Part shown: piece after piece, positions 1 to 5,776 of the stretch | Position numbering within the stretch: position 1 is the stretch's first letter | Layout of the letters: every line of letters starts with the position of its first letter | NCBI GenBank assembly: GCA_964388085.1 | Contig: CAYLZW010000320.1 | Location: 1 to 6,350, forward strand | Length of the DNA: 6,350 nucleotides | Reading direction: 5' to 3' | Source: CAYLZW01 sp964388085 | Lineage (GTDB): Bacteria > Myxococcota > UBA727 > CAYLZW01 | Program-made: the position numbers and the translations under genes | The notes under the pieces: generated by a model | Told to the model about the DNA's origin: nothing | The model's input: the letters and a program-made list of their open reading frames with translations, nothing else | The model's database searches: none

Positions 1-2
1 GG

Positions 3-443
3 CAGCTTCAGCACGCGGCGGCCAGGGCGTCAGGACCGACGCGGCGAGCATGTACGAAGAAGCGCCAGGAGGAGCAGGCGAGGAAGGAGCCGCCGTTCCA
101 GGTCTTGGCGGGCCGCCTGGTAGAGGGTGCCGGGCTCGACGTGACGGACGAGCGGAGGAAAAGGACAGGCATGGCGCTCCACTGGGGTTACGGCATGGCG
201 TGGGGCGCGCTCTACGGCGTGCTCCGCCGCCGGATGCCGTGGGTGGCGCGTGCGATGGGGCTGCCGTTCGCTGTGGGCTTCAGCCTCGTCGGCGACGAGA
301 TCCTGAACACCGTGATGGGCTTGACCGCGCCTCCTCGCGCGTTCCCCGTCGACGCGCACCTCCGGGGGCTCGCGGGTCATGTCGCTTTCACGGCGGCGGC
401 TGAGGCGGGGCTCCGCGCGGGTGACGTGGCTCGTCACGTATGA
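3..443 (+). CDS. DUF1440/YagU-like membrane protein, 5' end missing or frameshifted
   Basis: The reading frame is open from base 3, without a convincing start, to TGA at 441-443, giving a 146-residue fragment. It has the hallmarks of the DUF1440 (YagU-like) inner-membrane family: a charged stretch RQEEQARKEPPFQVLAGRL, then HWGYGMAWGALYGVLRRR, then a hydrophobic segment ending in GDEILNTVMGLTAPPRAFPVDAH, and a last hydrophobic helix beginning LAGHVAF. Family members usually run near 170-190 residues with an N-terminal membrane helix, which is absent here, so the gene is cut by the window edge or disrupted. A TTG at 105 could start a 112-residue form but would lose the conserved charged stretch. 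Just upstream, frame 2 reads SMYEE at 47-61, resembling the family's MYE motif, so a frameshift near 61 is possible. The family's function is unknown. The gene converges on the ATPase-nuclease gene. Confidence 0.6.
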   Translation, partial: QLQHAAARASGPTRRACTKKRQEEQARKEPPFQVLAGRLVEGAGLDVTDERRKRTGMALHWGYGMAWGALYGVLRRRMPWVARAMGLPFAVGFSLVGDEILNTVMGLTAPPRAFPVDAHLRGLAGHVAFTAAAEAGLRAGDVARHV

Positions 444-483
444 GGCGGAGCATGGTCAGCGCCGGTCGACCACCACCCGTGGC

Positions 484-507
484 GTTACAGCGGGGTCCCG
501 CTGTAAC
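484..507. terminator. Strong hairpin between convergent genes, probable bidirectional terminator
   Basis: A perfect inverted repeat has the 11-nt arms GTTACAGCGGG and CCCGCTGTAAC around a 2-nt centre, which folds as a 10-bp stem with a GGTC loop. It lies 40 nt after the stop of the plus-strand DUF1440 gene and 33 nt after the stop of the minus-strand ATPase-nuclease gene. That is where a shared terminator would be expected. Neither strand shows a T-run after the stem, so classical rho-independent termination is not assured. It could instead block 3'-end decay or bind a protein. Confidence 0.5.
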
Positions 508-540
508 ACCAGTCGCGCACCTTTGCGGACGACGACTGCC

Positions 541-2523
541 TCAGGCCGGTTCGGGGACGTCCTCCTTTGCCATCTCGGCCGGAAGGTACCGAGCATGGGT
601 CTGACGTAGGTAGTCCAGACCCGTGTCGTGTGTGGCCTCGTACTCAAGTTCCTTCTGGAAGAACTCCAGCCTCGCGCGCGCCGCTTCTAGTACCTGCCCC
701 CACGTCTTCACCCAGATCGTGATGCGGTTGTCGTCGGCTCGATGAAGCATGCCGTCGGGGCGATCGGCCTGCCGTGTCACCTTGTGCCTGACGTGGGACG
801 TCATGTCGTTCGAGAGCAGCCAGAATACCCAGCGCGTGTTCGTGTCACGGAACCGTTCATCATCCGCGACGGCGAAGGCGTACTTCTCGATCTGCGTCAC
901 GGCGTCGGCATCCATCCTTACCAACGGACGTTTCAGCTCGATGACGAGGTGCTCCCGCTCCTCCTGCTGGTTCTGCGGGATCCGCCGGGAGAGCATGATG
1001 TCTACAATGCCGTCTTCGCCTTCCGTGGTCGTCACCGGCGCAAGGTCGCCTCGGTCGTCGCCCAGGAAGCGCAGGTGCTTGCGCAACACTTCGACGAGGG
1101 CTTGGTCGTCGACTGACAGGCTGAACTGCTCCCCGAAGATCCACGTTTGCTCGGCAAGGATGCGGTGAAGCTGCGTCCGCTCCTTCACCTTCTTGCGCGC
1201 CTCGTGATGGAAGATGATGGCATCGAGACCCGCTAGAAAGTCGAGCCGGTCGCCCACAAGCTTGGCCGCGTTGATGATCGCCGAGAGCTTCGTTCGCGAG
1301 AGGAGTTGAGCAAGCTCCTCCTGTTTCTCCTGGGGCAGGTCGAGCACTTGCTGGATGATCTGCTGCGCCTCCGTGGGGCTCCTCTCGATGGCCGACTTAA
1401 GCATCATGAACGACAGCTTCTTCGACTTCGGGTCTGCGCCCTCGAAGGCCGGCAGGTAGTCGTTGATGTTCAAAGCGACGACGTCGAAGACCTGCCGCTC
1501 TGCCACCTCGATAGCAGAGCGAGGAGCGCCCTCGTAAGGGTAGACATGATCCTCCTTCCATTTCTCGACGGTGTTCTTGGCGTCTTCCGCTCGGCGCTTG
1601 CGGAAGTGCTCTCGCATGGCCTCTTTTGCAGTTCGGACGACGGTGGACACGTCGGCGTGCAGTTCGTCGAGGTCGAGCATGCCCCCCGCTGCCCACTGGC
1701 GGACCCGGTCGCAGGTCAAGTACCCGGTGAACTCGAAACCCGGTGCTTGGATGCCTGGCTGTCGACTCGCCAGGCTCACTCCGCTGTCGTCGCAGAAGTG
1801 CAGTGCTCTATCGACCGGCCTCTTCCATTCGATGATAGTGAGCCGGGCCACCATGGGGTCGCCATCCACGTCGACCAAGTTGTCGAGATCGATGTCCGTT
1901 GAGCGCGCTTGCACGCTGGCCGGATCGAGGTGATGACCGCCGTAGCTGATGGACGCCCTGGGGTACCGTCGCAAGTAAAGCGCGAACATCTCGGAGAAGC
2001 GGTCGGCAGCTCCGTCCTTCGTGAGGGCCGTTGCCGCAGCCTCGACGTCGCGGACGACAACCTTGGTTCCAGTAGCGCCTTGACGCCCTGCCACAGGATC
2101 ACTGATGTCGAACGCCCCGAGGTCGCCCTTGGAGCCCGTGATGGAGAACGACTGCTTCTTGCCCTCCTCTTCGAAACACGTCTCCCAAGTGACGTGTCGC
2201 CCCAACGCGAACGATGCGAATCGGCCCTCCCCGGCCCTACCGTGAAGCTCTCGTCCGCCAGGCGACCGACGGGTCCGGCTTTTCCAGGAGTCACCAAGGC
2301 TTCCGAACGTCGCCTTCGCCTTGTCGTAAGTGATGCCGTGGCCGTCGTCGTGGACGCGAATCTCGTCTAGGCCGCCGAGGCCGTTCTCGCGAAAGGACAC
2401 GGTGACGCTATCGCTATCGCCGTCGAGAGCGTTCCAAATCAGCTCCGCGAGCGCGCTACTGGCGCTGCGCCGATTCACCTGCCGCAGCAAGTAGTCTTGC
2501 TTGACTTCGACCTGGACCCGCAT
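541..2523 (-). CDS. GHKL ATPase fused to a Shedu-like PD-(D/E)XK nuclease
   Basis: This is a 660-residue protein. The ATG at 2523 is chosen over a GTG at 2583 because GAGG sits 6 nt upstream of it and the GHKL domain starts at once. Residues 1-160 carry the GHKL/HSP90-MutL ATP-binding signatures: N-box E27-LIW-N31-AL-D34, G1 motif D60-GHG, a glycine lid GRAGEGRFA at 95-103, and GATGT at 149-153. Residues about 190-300 look like the S5-type transducer domain of MutL/HSP90 proteins (LTIIEWKRP, ALHFCDDSGV, FEFTGYLTCD). A charged helical linker follows (300-440). Residues 440-610 resemble the Shedu/DUF4263 nuclease: ERTQLHRILAEQTWIFGE, then D508 in IVDIML, E529-x-K531 in VIELKRP, and Q544 in TQIEKYA, the expected catalytic set of a PD-(D/E)XK fold. 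It probably acts in the cytosol as an ATP-gated DNase, plausibly in phage defence; that role is inference. The peptidase gene lies 112 nt upstream on the same strand. Confidence 0.85.
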   Translation of the reverse strand: MRVQVEVKQDYLLRQVNRRSASSALAELIWNALDGDSDSVTVSFRENGLGGLDEIRVHDDGHGITYDKAKATFGSLGDSWKSRTRRSPGGRELHGRAGEGRFASFALGRHVTWETCFEEEGKKQSFSITGSKGDLGAFDISDPVAGRQGATGTKVVVRDVEAAATALTKDGAADRFSEMFALYLRRYPRASISYGGHHLDPASVQARSTDIDLDNLVDVDGDPMVARLTIIEWKRPVDRALHFCDDSGVSLASRQPGIQAPGFEFTGYLTCDRVRQWAAGGMLDLDELHADVSTVVRTAKEAMREHFRKRRAEDAKNTVEKWKEDHVYPYEGAPRSAIEVAERQVFDVVALNINDYLPAFEGADPKSKKLSFMMLKSAIERSPTEAQQIIQQVLDLPQEKQEELAQLLSRTKLSAIINAAKLVGDRLDFLAGLDAIIFHHEARKKVKERTQLHRILAEQTWIFGEQFSLSVDDQALVEVLRKHLRFLGDDRGDLAPVTTTEGEDGIVDIMLSRRIPQNQQEEREHLVIELKRPLVRMDADAVTQIEKYAFAVADDERFRDTNTRWVFWLLSNDMTSHVRHKVTRQADRPDGMLHRADDNRITIWVKTWGQVLEAARARLEFFQKELEYEATHDTGLDYLRQTHARYLPAEMAKEDVPEPA

Positions 2524-2540
2524 GGTGGACCTCGTTCGCG
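2517..2540 (-). promoter_or_regulatory. Ribosome binding site that fixes the ATPase-nuclease start
   Basis: Read on the minus strand, GAGG is followed by a 6-nt spacer (TCCACC) and then ATG at 2523. No comparable site precedes the in-frame GTG at 2583, so the 660-residue form is preferred to the 680-residue one. Confidence 0.55.
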
Positions 2541-2635
2541 ACTCTATCCCGTCGGCGCAGGCAAGCGAGGGCCGGAGCCCCACCTCCCAGAAGCTTCTCT
2601 CTTCGGCGATATCCGGTCGATGGGCTTCATGCGCA

Positions 2636-3307
2636 TCACATTCCGCGACGGCTACGCAATGGCTGAGGTGAGATCTGGGAACGACCTAGGTCGCGAGCGG
2701 ACGTCGGTGTTCGAGGTGGTTGGTGGTTTGTCGGCCGAGACGCTCGCAAGAGCGCTCGTGACCGCCTCGCTGCCCAGCGCTTCAACTCATCGGCTCGATC
2801 GAGTAGCGCATCCGCGAACCCGGCAGCGTAGGCGCGAAGGTGTTCCTCTCCGACAAGGGTCTCGCCGCGAGCTGCCCGCAAGATCTGGCCGCCGAGCACA
2901 GCGTTCCTGCCCACACCGCCGTCGTACCGCCCGAGCCAGTAGTCGGCCCCAACCTCGGGGTCACCGAACGGTGCCGCTCGCCCGGCTTCAATGGCGCAGT
3001 GGCCCACCTCATGGCCGAGCACACGCGCCGCGACGGCGATGTCCATCGCATACCGGGCGCGCGCCGAGATCGCCGAACTGTTCTCGGGCCTGTTCATCGT
3101 GAAGACCCGCTGCGCCAGCCGACCGATGTCCCTCTCTCCCAGCACGATGAGGCCAGGGATCCTACGGCCCACGCTACCAAGGTCCCGCACGACGAGGAGC
3201 GCGGGCGGGTAGGGGACGCCAGCCGCAGCAAGGATGCCGTTGAACGCCCTATCGATATCCCTCATGAAACTTGCCTCGTAAGGGCTTTTCGCGCTCTCGG
3301 TCAGCAT
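2636..3307 (-). CDS. Small HEVGH zinc metallopeptidase (gluzincin-like)
   Basis: This is a 223-residue protein without signal peptide or membrane helix, so probably cytosolic. The start ATG at 3307 has a full AGGAGG 5 nt upstream. The catalytic motif is H99-E100-V-G-H103 in VLGHEVGHC, preceded by a helical stretch. Fifteen residues after it comes E118-VG-A121-D122 in PEVGADYWLGR, matching the ELQADC-type third-ligand segment of YpfJ/M48-like peptidases. A later stretch, HLRAYAAGFADALL (156-169), resembles the closing helix of that group. The N-terminal part has a beta-rich stretch around IPGLIVLGERD. The last 40 residues are Arg/Pro-rich, use codons less typical of the rest, and contain a 15-nt repeat found again at 3629, so the conserved protein may effectively end near residue 180. 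The substrate is unknown. The ATPase-nuclease gene follows 112 nt downstream on the same strand, suggesting co-transcription. Confidence 0.75.
   Translation of the reverse strand: MLTESAKSPYEASFMRDIDRAFNGILAAAGVPYPPALLVVRDLGSVGRRIPGLIVLGERDIGRLAQRVFTMNRPENSSAISARARYAMDIAVAARVLGHEVGHCAIEAGRAAPFGDPEVGADYWLGRYDGGVGRNAVLGGQILRAARGETLVGEEHLRAYAAGFADALLDRADELKRWAARRSRALLRASRPTNHQPPRTPTSARDLGRSQISPQPLRSRRGM
2714..2728 (-). repeat. 15-nt repeat AACCACCAACCACCT, copy 1
   Basis: On the minus strand this reads AACCACCAACCACCT and lies within the 3' tail of the peptidase gene, encoding part of NHQPP. An identical copy in the same orientation lies at 3629-3643. It is simple in composition (two AACCACC units), so slippage or chance can partly explain it. 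Confidence 0.5.
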
Positions 3308-3311
3308 CGTG

Positions 3312-3317
3312 TCCTCC
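3312..3317 (-). promoter_or_regulatory. Consensus Shine-Dalgarno of the peptidase gene
   Basis: On the minus strand a complete AGGAGG is followed by 5 nt (ACACG) and the ATG at 3307. This is the strongest ribosome binding site in the window. It fixes the peptidase start and suggests the gene is translated well. Confidence 0.75.
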
Positions 3318-3328
3318 TCTCACCAGGG

Positions 3329-3341
3329 TGGTCGGCGACCA
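3329..3341. promoter_or_regulatory. Inverted repeat in the peptidase leader
   Basis: TGGTCG-G-CGACCA is a perfect inverted repeat with a 1-nt centre. It lies just upstream of the peptidase Shine-Dalgarno, in the 96-nt gap between the broken gene and the peptidase. It could be an operator or a small mRNA hairpin. Short GC-rich inverted repeats also occur by chance, so this is tentative. No clear -35/-10 pair is seen in the gap. Confidence 0.25.
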
Positions 3342-3403
3342 GGACGACATGCCCTCCTTACGTGAGCCGGCCTTCACGGACGCTTCTCGTTGAGGGATCC
3401 TCT

Positions 3404-3621
3404 CTACACAGGGGCTGGCACGATGATGAACTTCACCTTGCTTGCCGACGGCGCCATGGCATCGAGCGCGATCCGTAGTCTCTCTCCGCAGCGGGTCGGC
3501 GAGGTCGACACAGGGAACCTCGACGAGAACGGCGTAGTGGTCGTCGCCGGCCGGCGAGAGCAAGCGCCGGGCTGAGCTGATGCGACGTCGCTGACGGCCT
3601 GGGAGGCGGACGCCAGACCAT
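3404..3621 (-). pseudogene. Short gene of unknown function, probably broken by a frameshift
   Basis: Two overlapping minus-strand frames each carry part of what reads like one small domain. The first reads GDDHYAVLVEVPCVDLADPLR, with the alternating hydrophobic pattern of beta strands. The second, 1 nt out of phase, continues ERLRIALDAM then KVKFIIVPAPV and stops at TAG (3404-3406). Removing one base from the AGAGAGA run (plus-strand TC run, 3479-3486) joins them as DPLR-ERLRIALDAM. The start is unresolved: candidates are a TTG at 3563, an ATG at 3621 in a third frame, or an ATG at 3673, and none has a good ribosome binding site, so the 5' boundary given is approximate. I do not recognise the family. 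It may be a decayed gene, or an intact one hit by an indel error. This entry and copy 2 of the AACCACC repeat account for the stretch between the two flanking genes. Confidence 0.4.
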
Positions 3622-3628
3622 CCCCTGA

Positions 3629-3643
3629 AGGTGGTTGGTGGTT
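3629..3643 (-). repeat. 15-nt repeat AACCACCAACCACCT, copy 2
   Basis: This is identical to the copy at 2714-2728 and on the same strand. It lies about 80 nt after the stop of the 108-residue gene and before the broken short gene, so this copy appears intergenic. Confidence 0.5.
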
Positions 3644-3723
3644 GGACCGCCGGACCGAGCTGCGTCGTGTCATCTCGAACCGCTCTGGGCCTCGACAGGG
3701 CAGTGGGCAGGCTCCGGCAGCAC

Positions 3724-4050
3724 TCATTGCTCGGCGAACCGCTGTACGCTCGTAACAGACCACCACAGCTCGTCGTCGCCGCAGCACGCCGTGGCGACGA
3801 GTTCGAGGGCATCGTCATCGCCGTCGATAGGGGGCCATCCGAGCGCGCGTAGAAGCCGCAGGGCTACCTCTGCCTCGTTCAGGCCGTTCTCCTTGGCACC
3901 GTCGACGAGAAGGAGTCGCAGCGTCCTCCACGAGGCCGTGGCCCGGAAGGCTTCGGCGAGAAGAGCGGCGAGGTCTGACGACGCCATGTGACGGTTGCGC
4001 TCGTGCCGCCCGCCACCTTCTGGCTCGTCGTTGTCGGTCATCTCGCGCAT
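3724..4050 (-). CDS. Small protein of unknown function (108 aa)
   Basis: I do not recognise this protein. From the ATG at 4050 it begins with a polar, disordered-looking stretch (MREMTDNDEPEGGGRHERNR). A predicted helical domain follows: DLAALLAEAFRATASWRTLR, then NEAEVALRLLRALGW, then an acidic stretch DGDDDALELVATACCGDDELWW and a short C-terminus. There is no signal peptide or membrane helix. Third codon positions are mostly G/C, which supports coding. No strong Shine-Dalgarno precedes ATG 4050; the in-frame ATGs at 4041 and 3987 are alternatives, and the last would give a compact 87-residue protein starting at the helical domain. It lies 33 nt after the 147-residue gene on the same strand, so they are probably co-transcribed. 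The acidic, two-helix look would suit a small binding or immunity-type protein, but that is only a guess. Confidence 0.55.
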   Translation of the reverse strand: MREMTDNDEPEGGGRHERNRHMASSDLAALLAEAFRATASWRTLRLLLVDGAKENGLNEAEVALRLLRALGWPPIDGDDDALELVATACCGDDELWWSVTSVQRFAEQ

Positions 4051-4083
4051 GGTAGGCCGGCGAGATCGAGAGAGCGATCCCCG

Positions 4084-4527
4084 TCAAGCGTCGGATGACG
4101 CGAGCGGCTGAAGCCACCCTCGACCATGCTGAACGACCAGCAGCTCACCGGTGTCGAGGTACAGTTGCAGTCGACGGACCCAGCCGCGCCCGTCCGCGAA
4201 CGCCAGGACGGAGCGAAGTGCGCGCGGCCGTCGGAAGTTGTGCGTCTCCACGACGAATATGCTGGGGCCGCCCATGAGCACAGCTCGACGCACACGCCAG
4301 TTCGCCACTTGGTGGCGGCGGACCTCTGGGAGGTCGTTCAACGACGCCAGTGCTCCGAGGCGGGTCACGGGCGGCAATGCTCCTGCGCCGAGGCTGGGGT
4401 GGCAGGGGCCTTGCCCCCGCTGTCTCGCGGCGCGAGAGCTCGCTGAAGCGGCGAACGCAGTCCCCGACGGCCCCGCCGTCAGCGCGGTCGATCGCACGCG
4501 CTTAGAGAGCGTCTGGGAGCGCGACAC
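4084..4527 (-). CDS. Small protein of unknown function (147 aa)
   Basis: I do not recognise this protein. The GTG at 4527 is chosen because GGAGG lies 8 nt upstream, and it starts only 16 nt after the lipoprotein stop, as in an operon. Residues 1-55 are Ala/Ser/Arg-rich and look disordered. The C-terminal part (60-147) looks folded, with alternating strands: VRRAVLMGGPSIFVVETHNF, then ALRSVLAFADGRGWVRRLQL, then YLDTGELLVVQHGRGWLQPL. The two Gly-Arg-Gly-Trp motifs, GRGWV and GRGWL, 23 residues apart, are distinctive. Two GC-rich hairpins (4405-4437) sit inside the N-terminal coding part, so a shorter form from GTG 4368 (94 aa) or ATG 4275 (63 aa) remains possible. It has no membrane helix. Confidence 0.5.
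   Translation of the reverse strand: MSRSQTLSKRVRSTALTAGPSGTAFAASASSRAARQRGQGPCHPSLGAGALPPVTRLGALASLNDLPEVRRHQVANWRVRRAVLMGGPSIFVVETHNFRRPRALRSVLAFADGRGWVRRLQLYLDTGELLVVQHGRGWLQPLASSDA
4405..4437. other. Two adjacent GC-rich hairpins
   Basis: GGGGC-CTT-GCCCC (4405-4417) and TCTCGCG-G-CGCGAGA (4423-4437) are perfect inverted repeats separated by 5 nt. On the minus strand they lie about 110 nt after the lipoprotein stop. They could attenuate or terminate the lipoprotein transcript, though no T-run follows. If they do, the 147-residue gene would start downstream of them. Confidence 0.3.
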
Positions 4528-4543
4528 CGGGTCCGCCTCCGTC

Positions 4544-5650
4544 CTACTCCCGAAGGGGCTCGGGGACGCTCACCGCGCCCGTCTTCACTCGGTTGACGAT
4601 TTCCTTCGCGCGGACATCGGCCTCGTTCCTCCGGCCGTAGATGTGCTCCAGGATGAGGACGCTGAACCTGTCCGACTCGACGATGAGGAACTCAGCATCG
4701 AAGCCGTTATCGAGGCGCACTTGCCGCTTGCCCGCTAGGCGCCCGAAGGCGATCGCATCTCCCGGCCGCGCGAACTCCTGCGGCGTTACGAGGAGTGCAT
4801 CCGCCCACCGGAACGGTGCCACGAGTGCATCAACGCCGCTGTTCTGGACCTTGAGGTCAACCTCGTAGCGCTTCAGGTTACCTTCGGACCCGAGCTTGCC
4901 CCTGATCCTGATCGCGTGCAGGTGGTAGCCGCGTTTCCCGAGCGCTTGTTGTAGGTCGTCGAAGCCGTCGCGGCCTCGCGCTAGGGACATGCAGATGTCC
5001 GTGGCCAGCGGGGTCTCGCTGCAAGTCGACGAAAGCTGCTGCCGCTCCTCCCCGACACGGTGCTCTTGTTCCGCTGCACGCTGCTCTTCGGCCTCGCGGG
5101 CCGCCGCTGCCGCTTCCCTTCGCTCTTGGTACGCCACCCGCTCCTGTTCCTGACGCATCTGCCTCGCCTGCTCCTGCTCCTCTCGGTGCCGCTCCGCTGC
5201 ATGGCGTTCGTCGGCGATGGCGATGGCGACGCTCTTCGTGAAGACCGGCAAGTCTTCCTGCGAGAACTCGCGCATGTGGACATAGCCGTCGCAGGCGGTG
5301 ACGTGGAGCCGGATGACCCCGGCCTTGACGCCGTGGTCTTTCGTCACGACGACGAGCCCGTCTTTCACGGGCAGAGGAATCCTGTCGCTCCGAGCGGATA
5401 GGGCGACCGTTCCTGGTGCTCCACAGCCGTCTCTCTCGACCCGTAGCGACACGTTCTCCGGTGTGTCTGCGACGAGCACGTAGGTGATGCCGTAAGGGTC
5501 AGCCCACCGCTTCTCACCGCTCGATTTCGCTGAGCCCATATCGGCCAGAGCGGCGGTCGCTGCCCGAGGCAGGTCGATGGTCTTGTCACCGACACGGAGC
5601 GTGCAGGCTGAAGCCGCAGCGAGTATGGCGGCGATGATGAACACCCTCAT
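4544..5650 (-). CDS. Predicted lipoprotein with a long central coiled coil
   Basis: This is a 368-residue protein starting at ATG 5650, with GGGGTG a few nt upstream. The open frame continues far upstream, but this Met begins a proper lipoprotein signal: MRVFIIAAILAAASAC, with Cys16 as the probable lipidated residue. The lipobox ASAC has Ala rather than Leu at -3. Residues about 50-125 look beta-rich, with Cys76 and Cys120 (YVLVADTPENVSLRVERDG, then VIRLHVTACDGYVHM). Residues about 145-205 form a highly charged Glu/Arg/Gln helix rich in heptad-like repeats, very likely a coiled coil. A C-terminal domain follows (210-368), with Cys210 and Cys220, an FDDLQQALGKRGY helix and beta-like segments (YEVDLKVQNSGVDALVAPF, FLIVESDRFSVLILEHIYG). 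No known catalytic motif is seen and I do not recognise the family. It should be anchored to a periplasm-facing membrane leaflet. It is divergent from the XRE regulator and heads the minus-strand series. Confidence 0.75.
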   Translation of the reverse strand: MRVFIIAAILAAASACTLRVGDKTIDLPRAATAALADMGSAKSSGEKRWADPYGITYVLVADTPENVSLRVERDGCGAPGTVALSARSDRIPLPVKDGLVVVTKDHGVKAGVIRLHVTACDGYVHMREFSQEDLPVFTKSVAIAIADERHAAERHREEQEQARQMRQEQERVAYQERREAAAAAREAEEQRAAEQEHRVGEERQQLSSTCSETPLATDICMSLARGRDGFDDLQQALGKRGYHLHAIRIRGKLGSEGNLKRYEVDLKVQNSGVDALVAPFRWADALLVTPQEFARPGDAIAFGRLAGKRQVRLDNGFDAEFLIVESDRFSVLILEHIYGRRNEADVRAKEIVNRVKTGAVSVPEPLRE

Positions 5651-5663
5651 GATGCACCCCAAG

Positions 5664-5767
5664 GACGACGTCTTCTGGCGGTAACACGGAAGACAAACGG
5701 CTGACTTGTCCTTCTGGCTATAGCACGACTTGTCGCTCTGGCGCTTCCTTCGCCTTGTCCTCTCGGC
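5664..5767 (+). promoter_or_regulatory. Direct-repeat array in a divergent promoter region, probable operators
   Basis: Three spaced copies of a 16-nt unit occur: GACTTGTCCTTCTGGC (5703-5718), GACTTGTCGCTCTGGC (5727-5742, 14/16 match to the first) and GCCTTGTCCTCTCGGC (5752-5767, 12/16). They lie 24 and 25 nt apart. A weaker, partial copy is at 5664-5679, sharing CTTCTGGC. They fill most of the 126-nt gap between the divergent lipoprotein and XRE genes, and the last copy ends 9 nt before the XRE start. Spaced direct repeats between divergent genes, one encoding a DNA-binding protein, are most simply operators for it. No convincing -35/-10 pair is visible on either strand. Confidence 0.5.
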
Positions 5768-5776
5768 ATCGTCGCG

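Noticed and set aside
1306..2370. Long plus-strand open frames at 1306-1902, 1571-1933 and 1909-2370
   Set aside because: They are antisense to the ATPase-nuclease, whose motifs are intact in its own frame; long shadow frames are normal at this GC content.
2682..2693. 12-bp palindrome CGACCTAGGTCG
   Set aside because: It lies inside the peptidase coding tail, is short, and has no supporting context; probably chance.
3249..3350. Short frame starting ATG 3350 with GGAGG just upstream, overlapping the peptidase start
   Set aside because: The spacing to GGAGG is too short (2 nt), and its 33 residues lie mostly inside the peptidase gene in another frame; a leader peptide is possible but unsupported.
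2497..3478. Plus-strand open frames at 2497-3102 and 2840-3478
   Set aside because: They are antisense to the peptidase gene, which has the HEVGH motif and a consensus ribosome site. Their translations are Arg/Pro-rich without domain character.
3390..3575. 61-residue plus-strand frame
   Set aside because: It is antisense to the more protein-like, frameshifted minus-strand gene and has no ribosome binding site.
3635..3991. 118-residue plus-strand frame
   Set aside because: It is Ser/Arg-rich low-complexity translation, antisense to the more plausible 108-residue gene.
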